Assembly (NCBI GenBank): GCA_905235955.1
Contig: CAJONN010000116.1
Coordinates: 1 to 5,865, forward strand
From: an uncultured Marinilabiliaceae bacterium
Lineage (GTDB): Bacteria; Bacteroidota; Bacteroidia; Bacteroidales; Marinilabiliaceae
Direction: 5' to 3'
Length of the DNA: 5,865 nucleotides
Shown here piece after piece: positions 1 through 5,847 of this stretch. The position numbers and the translations under genes are program-made. The first letter of the stretch is position 1; each line of letters opens with the position of its first letter. The notes below the pieces were generated by a model. The model made no database searches and was not told the origin of the DNA. It saw only the letters and a program-made list of their open reading frames with translations.

Positions 1-125
1 CTCAAACAGAAAATCGTTTCGGGCGCTTCGCTACGATAATTTTCTTTACGCTCCGTGCCAAAGGCGACAACCGCGAGGTGAAAATCGGGTTCCGTGCTAG
101 TTGTTGGAAGACATTTTTTTGTTGT
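1..125. other. Left-edge intergenic element with internal repeats, probably a dispersed repeat fragment
   Basis: This stretch is richer in GC than the other gaps. It contains GAAAATCG twice (9-16 and 80-87), TCCGTGC twice (52-58 and 91-97), and an interrupted inverted repeat, GAAAATCGT (9-17) against ACGAT...TTTTC (33-44). Minus-strand and plus-strand frames are open for a few dozen codons. The long minus-strand frame follows a TAG, contains no ATG and runs off the window edge, so I do not call a gene. The composition and repeat content resemble the intergenic repeats scattered in Bacteroidetes genomes. This is inference from one copy. Confidence 0.35.
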
Positions 126-172
126 ATTCCTTTCGCCACTTCGAGGCTACTTACTTACGAAACTTAAGGAAT
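126..172 (-). repeat. Imperfect stem-loop just after the DUF4301 stop
   Basis: ATTCCTTTCG (126-135) pairs with CGAAA (158-162) plus GGAAT (168-172), giving ten base pairs interrupted by a 5-nt bulge and a loop of 22 nt. It begins 8 nt past the DUF4301 stop, as a terminator would, but no T-run follows on the minus strand. If it terminates or protects the transcript, it is not a standard intrinsic terminator. Confidence 0.3.
152..168 (-). repeat. Left copy of a 17-bp inverted flank repeat
   Basis: On the minus strand this reads CTTAAGTTTCGTAAGTA, beginning 12 nt beyond the DUF4301 stop codon. It matches the plus-strand sequence at 5725-5741 at 16 of 17 positions, in inverted orientation across the whole gene block. 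Most of it also lies in one arm of a local stem-loop (126-172). Confidence 0.45.
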
Positions 173-179
173 TTATAAT

Positions 180-1673
180 TTACAATTTTGGCTGATGTTG
201 CGGACGAAGCAAATCAACAACAGTTTTTACTGGGTTGAATGTTTCGACTGGCACTTCAACAAAGAATGTGAGCCAGTTGGCCATTGCACCATTCCACAAA
301 CCCGGCAACTCCATAGCTTTCAGGTCTTTACCTCCTAAGCTTTTGTATGAGATGAAGCCTGCGTTGTGGTCAACAAAGTTTGTCAGGTTGTACTTTTTGC
401 CATTACGGTTGGTGATACAACAGAAGAGGTCGACTGGGTTGAAGTGTGTACTTTTTTTCAGTATTTCGGCTTTCTGAGGGTTAGCGGTGTCAATTTGTGC
501 ACTTTCAACCACTTGCAATGTTACTTGTCCGTCAGTGCCCTTTACCCAAAATGGTCCGCCACCGGGCTCGCCTTCGTTTTTCACCATACCACACACACGT
601 AGTGGTCGGTCAAGTGTTTGCTGTATGAAAGCAGCTTTTTGTTCGTTACCAAGTGTATCAAAACTATCCGGATAGTTTACTTGCATATTGCTATTCATAA
701 AGCTAATAGCTTCATTTATAGCAGAATAGTCGGCTTTATCAAGTTTTGCAAGTATATTGTCTACAATGTGTTTTTTCTCAATTGCATAGCCAGCTATCAC
801 TTTTTTGTAGAGTGTTGTTGTTGGCAAAAGATGTTCTTGCGCTACATTGTCGATGTTTTTGATGAAGACCATATCGGCATCGAGGTCGTTGAGATTTTCA
901 ATCAGAGCGCCATGACCGCCCGGACGGAATACGAGTCGACCATCAGCATCTCTGAATGGCTCATTGTCAAGCGTAGCTGCAAGTGTATCAGTTGATTGCT
1001 TCTGAAACGAGTAGCTTATATTAACCTTTATACCACTTGCTTCGATGCGTTTTTGGGTTGGTACTACGGCTGCTTTGAAAAGATCTATGTGTTGTGGACT
1101 TACAGTAAAATGCAAATTGATTATGCCATCAGAGTTGGCATAGTTGAGTCCTTCAACAATATGCTCTTCAGCGGCTGTGCGAGCTTCGGTATTGTATGAG
1201 TGGAATTTGAGCACGCCTTTGGGTTTTTGACCATAGCCCAATCCTTTATCATCGAGCATAAGCTCAATAATATCGGCTTTGTTTTGCGGATTGAGAGCCT
1301 TTATGTCTGGTGCAAAAGCAAATTTGTCAAATTCAGCAAAAAATTTATCGTATGGTTTTTGTGTAGCAAGTTCGGTTTGTTTCTGATTATCAGAGTTTTT
1401 AAACTCAAACATACTTTTGAACATTCTGGTAGCGGCACCTGATGCTGGTATGAATTTTATTACCTTTTTGCCAGCTTTTATTTCAGCATCATAAAGGTTA
1501 GCATATTTCTGATTATCAGCTTCGTTGGCTTTCAATATGCCATCGCCAATGGTTGCTGGGCGCTGTATGTCGGCAAATGGGAAGCCGCTTTTGAACTGTG
1601 CAAGTTGGCGTTCTACTTGTTCTGGAACTATTCCTCGTTGCTTGAGTTGTTCTAAATCCTTTGAATCTAACAT
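180..1673 (-). CDS. DUF4301 family protein; possible divergent UDP-sugar pyrophosphorylase-like nucleotidyltransferase
   Basis: This 497-residue protein matches the DUF4301 family in length (about 500) and in its N-terminus (KDLEQLKQRGI...FKSGFPF). It has no signal peptide or membrane segment, so it should be cytoplasmic. The family's function is not established to my knowledge. Several motifs appear in the order seen in UDP-sugar pyrophosphorylases: KFIPASGAATRM (73-84), similar to the nucleotide-binding G-x-G-T-R-M loop; PKGVLKFH (151-158); FRPGGHGALIENL (249-261), similar to the PGGNGG/PPGHGD segment; FIKNIDN (270-276), similar to the VDN/TDN metal-site strand; VCGMVKNEGEP (360-370) with QVVESAQID (387-395), similar to the VGVV...VVEYSEI region of UAP enzymes; and THFNPVDLF (409-417). 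I infer a GT-A-type nucleotidyltransferase fold; substrate and activity are unknown. The gene starts 34 nt after dnaA with no terminator between. A purine-rich GAGAG lies just before the ATG and could act as a weak ribosome site. Confidence 0.85.
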   Translation of the reverse strand: MLDSKDLEQLKQRGIVPEQVERQLAQFKSGFPFADIQRPATIGDGILKANEADNQKYANLYDAEIKAGKKVIKFIPASGAATRMFKSMFEFKNSDNQKQTELATQKPYDKFFAEFDKFAFAPDIKALNPQNKADIIELMLDDKGLGYGQKPKGVLKFHSYNTEARTAAEEHIVEGLNYANSDGIINLHFTVSPQHIDLFKAAVVPTQKRIEASGIKVNISYSFQKQSTDTLAATLDNEPFRDADGRLVFRPGGHGALIENLNDLDADMVFIKNIDNVAQEHLLPTTTLYKKVIAGYAIEKKHIVDNILAKLDKADYSAINEAISFMNSNMQVNYPDSFDTLGNEQKAAFIQQTLDRPLRVCGMVKNEGEPGGGPFWVKGTDGQVTLQVVESAQIDTANPQKAEILKKSTHFNPVDLFCCITNRNGKKYNLTNFVDHNAGFISYKSLGGKDLKAMELPGLWNGAMANWLTFFVEVPVETFNPVKTVVDLLRPQHQPKL

Positions 1674-1707
1674 GTCTCTCTTTTCTTTGATGTGTTTTTA
1701 GGTTATG

Positions 1708-3117
1708 TTATCCTCTTATATTTGCCTCTATTTGTTTTACTTGTGCTGCAAAATCTTTGTCGGTTTCCATTAGGTCTTTTACAGCTTTGCACGAGTAGAG
1801 CACTGTAGAGTGGTTGCGGTTGCCAAGTCGGAGTCCGATGGTTGAGAGACTTGTTTGTGTCATCTCTTTGCATAGGTACATAGCCAATTGGCGCGCCATA
1901 ACTATCTCGTGTTTGCGAGTGTTTTTTTGCAACGATACGGGGTCGATGTTGTAGTGCGAACAAACTACTCTGATGATATTGTCGACGTTGACTTCTCTGC
2001 TTTCTATTTTAACCAAATTGCCAACAGCTTGTCGAGCTACATCCATTGTTATATCTTCGTGAGTGAGCGTAGCAAAAGCCAACATTGAGTAGAGCGAGCC
2101 TTCCAATTCGCGCACACTGCCTGTAACGTTGGTGGCTATGTAGCTGATTATTTCGTCAGACATTTTGATGTTGTCTTTGGTTACTTTGCTCTTTATTATC
2201 TTCACACGTGTGTCATAGTCGGGCATTTTCACCTCTACAATAACACCTGATTTGAAGCGCGATAATAGTCTGTCTTCCATGCCTTCTATTTCAGCCGGAC
2301 TTTTGTCGGCAGCCAATACTATTTGCTTTTTGTTTTGCTGCAAATGATTGAATATCTGGAAGAAGACATTTTCTGTACCTTGTTTGCCTGCTATCTCTTG
2401 TATATCGTCGATGATAAGCACATCTATCATTTGATAGAAGTTCATAAAGCCGTTGATGGAGTTGTTGCGCCCTGCCTCCATATATTGGTGCATAAATCTA
2501 TTGGCTGAGAGGTAGATAACGTTGCGTGTTGGGGCTTTTTTCTTCACTTCGGCACCAATAGCTTGTATCAGATGTGTTTTTCCAACGCCACTATTGCCAA
2601 ATACGAAGAGCGGATTGAAGGCATTTTCGCCGGGTTTGTCGGCAACAACTCTGGCTACGCTGATGGCAAATTTATTACCTTCACCAAGTATATATGAGTC
2701 GAATGTGAAGTCGCCATTGAGCTGTGGGTCGATGTTGAGATTGCGATGCCCTAAGATGGTGAATGGGTTGTCCATCTTGTTGAGTGGAGCCCAACCACCG
2801 CTCATTGGTTGGCTTTGTTTGCGACCTTGTTCTGTTACGGTGTCAGGCACTGAACGGTTTGACGTGTCGATGTCAGGGTGCTGATACTGCAACATGGCGT
2901 TGGTGCCTATCACAGTGTGCAAAGCATGGCATAGTTGGTCGAAAAACGGACCTTCTAAGTTGTCAATGAAGGCACGTGTAGGCACACGCAATGTAAGTGT
3001 GTCGTTTTCAAACAATATGGGCGTTATAGGAGCAAACCACGCTTTGTAGTTTGCTGCGCTTACACTCTGTTCTATTATGTCGAGGCATTGTTGCCATATT
3101 TTGTCACAATCGGCCAT
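1708..3117 (-). CDS. dnaA: Chromosomal replication initiator protein DnaA
   Basis: DnaA binds DnaA boxes at oriC, oligomerises with ATP and opens the duplex for helicase loading. The 469-residue protein (numbered from ATG 3117) has all four domains. Domain I is residues 1 to about 80, a variable Gln/Ser-rich linker follows to about 115, then the AAA+ core and the C-terminal DNA-binding domain. Visible motifs are Walker A GNSGVGKT (174-181), Walker B VLIIDDI (233-239), the sensor-1 region AADKSP, box VII EDRLLSRF with its Arg at 287, and sensor-2 SVRELEG with Arg336. The DNA-binding signature reads GNRNHSTV (432-439), with Asn435 where the classical motif has Asp. An upstream in-frame TTG at 3156 would add 13 residues. 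I prefer ATG 3117 because it gives the usual distance to the domain I Trp-x-x-Cys-Leu segment and leaves the 14-bp palindrome upstream as non-coding DNA. No DnaA box of the TTATNCACA type was seen in the flanking gaps, so oriC is probably not here. Confidence 0.97.
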   Translation of the reverse strand: MADCDKIWQQCLDIIEQSVSAANYKAWFAPITPILFENDTLTLRVPTRAFIDNLEGPFFDQLCHALHTVIGTNAMLQYQHPDIDTSNRSVPDTVTEQGRKQSQPMSGGWAPLNKMDNPFTILGHRNLNIDPQLNGDFTFDSYILGEGNKFAISVARVVADKPGENAFNPLFVFGNSGVGKTHLIQAIGAEVKKKAPTRNVIYLSANRFMHQYMEAGRNNSINGFMNFYQMIDVLIIDDIQEIAGKQGTENVFFQIFNHLQQNKKQIVLAADKSPAEIEGMEDRLLSRFKSGVIVEVKMPDYDTRVKIIKSKVTKDNIKMSDEIISYIATNVTGSVRELEGSLYSMLAFATLTHEDITMDVARQAVGNLVKIESREVNVDNIIRVVCSHYNIDPVSLQKNTRKHEIVMARQLAMYLCKEMTQTSLSTIGLRLGNRNHSTVLYSCKAVKDLMETDKDFAAQVKQIEANIRG

Positions 3118-3136
3118 TGTAAATGTTGGTATGATA

Positions 3137-3150
3137 AACTTTGCAAAGTT
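3137..3150. promoter_or_regulatory. Perfect 14-bp palindrome AACTTTGCAAAGTT before dnaA (candidate operator)
   Basis: The sequence reads the same on both strands over 14 bases, and symmetry breaks at the next base pair outward. It lies 19 nt upstream of the preferred dnaA ATG and overlaps a -7-like sequence, a position suited to a dimeric repressor near the transcription start. A perfect palindrome this long is not expected by chance in a gap of this size (about 1 in 16,000 per position), though several are not surprising in a whole genome. The binding protein is unknown. Confidence 0.35.
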
Positions 3151-3154
3151 CTGC

Positions 3155-3162
3155 AAAAGATA
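3155..3162 (-). promoter_or_regulatory. dnaA: Weak -7-like element upstream of dnaA
   Basis: The minus strand reads TATCTTTT, matching the TAnnTTTG consensus at seven of eight positions, 37 nt before the preferred dnaA ATG. A second seven-of-eight match, GAACTTTG (3144-3151), overlaps the adjacent palindrome. Neither has a clear -33 partner. A dnaA promoter in this gap is plausible, but the exact box is uncertain. Confidence 0.25.
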
Positions 3163-3190
3163 TTGTAAAAAAAAGTAGCTTTTATGTTGA

Positions 3191-3210
3191 TTTTGTAATT
3201 TTTTGTAATA
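3191..3210. repeat. Tandem 10-bp repeat in the mlaD-dnaA gap
   Basis: Two adjacent 10-bp units, TTTTGTAATT and TTTTGTAATA, differ only in the last base. The 10-bp period places both units on the same face of the helix, as in some protein-binding or bent-DNA sites. They lie about 75-95 nt upstream of the dnaA ATG. The repeat is plain in the sequence; any function is inferred. Confidence 0.5.
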
Positions 3211-3233
3211 GAGTTTCTATCTCCAAAGAAATT

Positions 3234-4457
3234 TTATCTAATAGTCACCTCTTTGCCACTGTCGAAGGCTTTTATCTGTGCACTACGATATGTTGCTTTC
3301 AAGGCATCAAGAGCTTGCTGTGCATCGGCTTTTTCTCTAAACTGACCAAGCAGATATTCGTAGGTCTTTTTGTCTTTGTGATACTCTATTACTTTTTCGC
3401 CATTTATTTCGGTGGGGAAGTCGAGGGGTACTTGCGATACTGCTAAGCTAACGCTATATACGAGTCCGATCATTGCCAAGCCATTGCCTGCGTCAGAGAA
3501 ATATGTGTTTTTGCCAAAGTTGATGGCTGATATTTTCACGTAGCGCGATGGATTGAGGCGCACATCGACCAAAAGCCTATTGAGGTTTTCTGACGACTCG
3601 GCCAATTTGTCGTAGAGTTTGGTATCGTTGAGTAGTTTGCCTATCGAACCGTTGGCGCTGTCAATATTGGCTACAACATTACCTATCGAAGCTATTGTTG
3701 TGTTGAGTGTGCCTACTAATGTATCAACGTTGGCGCCCGATAGCTGTTCTGAAAATTTGGCTAAGTTATTCAGCATAAGCGATATATTGTTGCTTTGCGA
3801 ACTTAATGCCGTCATGAGACTATCGAGTCCGTTGATGCTTTGTGTCAGAGCGCCATTGCCTGTTGTTAGTTTGCTAACATTGCCTGATATGTGTTCAAAA
3901 TTTTCAAGTGTTTTGTTGAGTGCTTCAATGGCCGATGCTATATTTTCGCCATTTTCTCCGCCCAAAAGTGTATTGACGTTGTTCAGTGCTGTGTCGACGC
4001 TGTTGGCTATTACTTCGGCTTTGTCTTTGAGTGGTGCCAATTGGTCTGTCAGGCTGACTCTGATGTCAGATGCAAGTGTGTCACCATTTTCGGCCAATTC
4101 TGCGCTACTACCCCACACAAGGTCGATGCCCATGCCACCAAGTAGGTCGGTTGAGTAGATGTCGGCACGCGTATCTTTGGGTATGTCGAGCGATTTGTCG
4201 AGTGTGATGGTGATGCGAAAACGTTGTTCGGCAGGTGCTTGAGGACAGATGTCGATGCTGCGCACTGTACCAACTTTGTAGCCCATATAGTACACAGGGC
4301 TGGCATCGGTAAGCCCATTGACACTTGGATAGAAGCTGTAATATTTTTTGCCTCTGAAAAGCAAGTCTTGACCTTTCAGGTAGTTGATACCCATGAATAA
4401 TATTACAAATGCAACTATTGCAAATAATCCTATTTTCAGATTTCTATTTACTATCAT
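3234..4457 (-). CDS. mlaD: MCE/MlaD family lipid-transport protein with extended, SPOR-like C-terminus
   Basis: This 407-residue protein belongs to the MCE (MlaD) family, the substrate-binding subunits of ABC systems that move phospholipids between inner and outer membranes. One transmembrane anchor lies at about 8-26 and is followed by INYLKG, typical of Bacteroidetes members. The MCE domain covers about 38-116, with the hallmark VNGL (47-50) and GYKVGTV (59-65). Residues 140-300 are largely helical heptad-like sequence, as in periplasm-spanning MCE proteins. The conserved family end NGSIGKLLND...LNPSRYVKIS covers 269-310. Many Bacteroidetes homologues stop soon after this point. Here about 97 more residues follow, and 331-407 resembles the tail module of the neighbouring amidase. 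No permease (MlaE) or ATPase (MlaF) gene is in the window, so those partners must lie elsewhere. The gene starts 22 nt after the amidase stop, with no visible promoter between. The symbol is by family; exact orthology with E. coli mlaD is not shown. Confidence 0.9.
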   Translation of the reverse strand: MIVNRNLKIGLFAIVAFVILFMGINYLKGQDLLFRGKKYYSFYPSVNGLTDASPVYYMGYKVGTVRSIDICPQAPAEQRFRITITLDKSLDIPKDTRADIYSTDLLGGMGIDLVWGSSAELAENGDTLASDIRVSLTDQLAPLKDKAEVIANSVDTALNNVNTLLGGENGENIASAIEALNKTLENFEHISGNVSKLTTGNGALTQSINGLDSLMTALSSQSNNISLMLNNLAKFSEQLSGANVDTLVGTLNTTIASIGNVVANIDSANGSIGKLLNDTKLYDKLAESSENLNRLLVDVRLNPSRYVKISAINFGKNTYFSDAGNGLAMIGLVYSVSLAVSQVPLDFPTEINGEKVIEYHKDKKTYEYLLGQFREKADAQQALDALKATYRSAQIKAFDSGKEVTIR

Positions 4458-4479
4458 TGGGATATTGTATTTTCAAATA

Positions 4480-5604
4480 TCAATCATTTTCATGTTTTTT
4501 GGCATATTTTACTGTAACTTTTTTGCCATTTTCAAATGCTACAATAAAACAATCGGGGTATTCGACTTTTACTTTTTTCTGCAATGTTGATATTTCAGAA
4601 TATTTTTTTGTAATGCCACCCACCATATATTTATATGTGCCATTTTCTTCTATTACGTCTACTGTGCCATATTGGGTTGGCAGTTGTTCAAGAGGCTTCG
4701 ATGTGTTGGCTATTTGTACTTTGTACACAATGCCTTGCACTGGTTCCTCTTTGGATGGTTGTGGTGCTTCTTTTGTTTTTTCAGGTTCTTTTTTCTGCGC
4801 CTTTACTTTGTTGGCATCGTCGAACATTATTTTGTATGTTTTGAATGCTCTGAAAATTGAGTTTACCAATTCATCTTTGCCTTTGGGGCTATTCATATAT
4901 TTTTCTTCATCAGTATTGCTAATAAAGCCCAACTCTATCAGTATGCTTGGCATCGATGTTTCGCGTAATACGAGGAAACCTGCTTGCTTCACTCCCCTAT
5001 CGCCACGGTCTGATTTTACAAAGGCATCTTGCACTTGCGAGGCCATCTGTATGCTCTGCTCGAGGTGAGTGTTGGCCATTAGTTCAAATATGATGTATGA
5101 TTCGGGTTGCGATGGGTCGAACCCCTGATATGTGTTTGTGTAGTCGTCTTCAAGCACAATAACAGAGTTTTCCTTTTGTGCCACCTCTAAGTTGTCTTTT
5201 GAACGATGCAAACCAAGCACGTATGTTTCAGCACCTTTCACATCTTTTTTTTTCGATGAGTTGGCATGAATAGAGATAAAGAGGTCGGCTTTGGCTTTGT
5301 TGGCAATGGTAGCACGTTCTTTGAGGGGGATAAATACGTCGGTTTCGCGAGTGTATATTGTGTTGATTTCAGGGAAACTATCTGTTATCATTTGCCCTAA
5401 TTGTTTAGCTACACTCAACACAATATCTTTCTCTTTTGACTTACGCCCAAGTGCGCCAGAATCTTTGCCTCCATGACCAGCATCTATCACTATTGTACTG
5501 AGTGTTTTTTGTGCAAATATTTCTACTGACGAAAATGTTAAAAATAATGTCAGAATTGCAATAAGTGTTAGTATTTTGTCAGATGTGAAAATATTGGTTT
5601 TCAT
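4480..5604 (-). CDS. N-acetylmuramoyl-L-alanine amidase (Amidase_3, AmiC-like) with C-terminal SPOR-like module
   Basis: This is a predicted secreted zinc amidase of 374 residues. The family cleaves the amide bond between MurNAc and L-Ala of the peptide stem in peptidoglycan, usually during daughter-cell separation. The N-terminus has a signal peptide: a hydrophobic stretch at about 11-24 and a likely cut after Ala31 (IFA|QK). The Amidase_3 domain spans about 36-258. Its expected zinc and catalytic residues are visible: His44 in IDAGHGG, Glu58 in KSKEKD, His113 in SIHAN and Glu224 in LIELGF. A segment at about 133-175 sits where AmiA/B/C enzymes carry their regulatory helix, so activator-dependent control is plausible but inferred. 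A Lys/Glu/Pro-rich linker (264-290) leads to a SPOR-like module (291-366). The ATG at 5604 gives a proper signal peptide and lies 30 nt from a -7 promoter element. A run of nine A's encodes Lys118-120. The mlaD-like gene starts 22 nt downstream, so co-transcription is likely. Confidence 0.93.
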   Translation of the reverse strand: MKTNIFTSDKILTLIAILTLFLTFSSVEIFAQKTLSTIVIDAGHGGKDSGALGRKSKEKDIVLSVAKQLGQMITDSFPEINTIYTRETDVFIPLKERATIANKAKADLFISIHANSSKKKDVKGAETYVLGLHRSKDNLEVAQKENSVIVLEDDYTNTYQGFDPSQPESYIIFELMANTHLEQSIQMASQVQDAFVKSDRGDRGVKQAGFLVLRETSMPSILIELGFISNTDEEKYMNSPKGKDELVNSIFRAFKTYKIMFDDANKVKAQKKEPEKTKEAPQPSKEEPVQGIVYKVQIANTSKPLEQLPTQYGTVDVIEENGTYKYMVGGITKKYSEISTLQKKVKVEYPDCFIVAFENGKKVTVKYAKKHEND

Positions 5605-5634
5605 CTAATTGATAACTGAATTTTTGCATAATGG

Positions 5635-5642
5635 CAAAGATA
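5635..5642 (-). promoter_or_regulatory. Bacteroidetes-type -7 promoter element upstream of the amidase
   Basis: On the minus strand the bases read TATCTTTG, a perfect match to the Bacteroidetes -7 consensus TAnnTTTG. It lies 30 nt upstream of the amidase ATG, which would give a leader of roughly 20-25 nt. I see no good TTG at the usual -33 spacing, so the call rests on the -7 box and its position. It is the only perfect -7 box I found in the gaps upstream of genes and is the best candidate promoter for amidase-mlaD. Confidence 0.45.
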
Positions 5643-5724
5643 AACAAATTTCCGATTTGGCCTATTTATAAGACGTTATTTAGGTGCAATTTTATTACAA
5701 AAAACATTTGCAATATTTTGATAA

Positions 5725-5741
5725 CTTAAGTTTCGCAAGTA
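5725..5741 (+). repeat. Right copy of a 17-bp inverted flank repeat
   Basis: The plus strand reads CTTAAGTTTCGCAAGTA and differs from the left copy by a single T-to-C change. It lies about 120 bp upstream of the amidase start, beyond the proposed promoter. The flanking bases diverge quickly, so the shared unit is short. It may belong to a dispersed genomic motif. Confidence 0.45.
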
Positions 5742-5790
5742 GAAAATGTACTACAAATAAATTTCCAAACACGGCTTTTTCATTAGTCTT

Positions 5791-5847
5791 TTACTTTTTC
5801 TTTCCGCAAGACTCAAAGATGATTGAGCGAAGCGAGATAAAAAGTAA
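5791..5847. repeat. Imperfect long hairpin near the right edge
   Basis: TTACTTTTT (5791-5799) is the exact complement of AAAAAGTAA (5839-5847). Pairing continues inward by about four more pairs after one mismatch, and an inner CTCAA/TTGAG stem (5812-5816 and 5823-5827) closes a 6-nt loop. It could be a terminator for a gene beyond the right edge or part of a dispersed repeat. The 5605-5865 stretch holds no credible gene. Confidence 0.35.

Noticed and set aside
4..145. Small protein gene at the left edge on the minus strand.
   Set aside because: The frame is open from the TAG near 148 to the edge but has no ATG, and the region shows repeat structure instead of coding signs.
1674..1707. Possible separate promoter or terminator between dnaA and the DUF4301 gene.
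   Set aside because: The 34-nt gap has no inverted repeat and no TAnnTTTG match, so co-transcription is the simpler reading.
3118..3156. N-terminal extension of DnaA from a TTG codon at 3156.
   Set aside because: It adds 13 residues not expected before domain I and overlaps the palindrome; the ATG at 3117 gives a normal DnaA length.
3118..3233. oriC or a DnaA-box cluster beside dnaA.
   Set aside because: The gap is AT-rich, but I found no TTATNCACA-type box on either strand there or in the two edges.
3619..4158. Open frame of 179 codons on the plus strand, antisense to mlaD.
   Set aside because: It is Ser/Leu-rich low-complexity sequence produced by the complement of the mlaD helical repeats, with no domain of its own.
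4409..5068. Open frame of 219 codons on the plus strand, antisense to the amidase and the start of mlaD.
   Set aside because: Its translation is a Cys/Phe/Ser-rich composition typical of a shadow frame, it has no recognisable domain, and it lies almost wholly opposite two well-supported genes.
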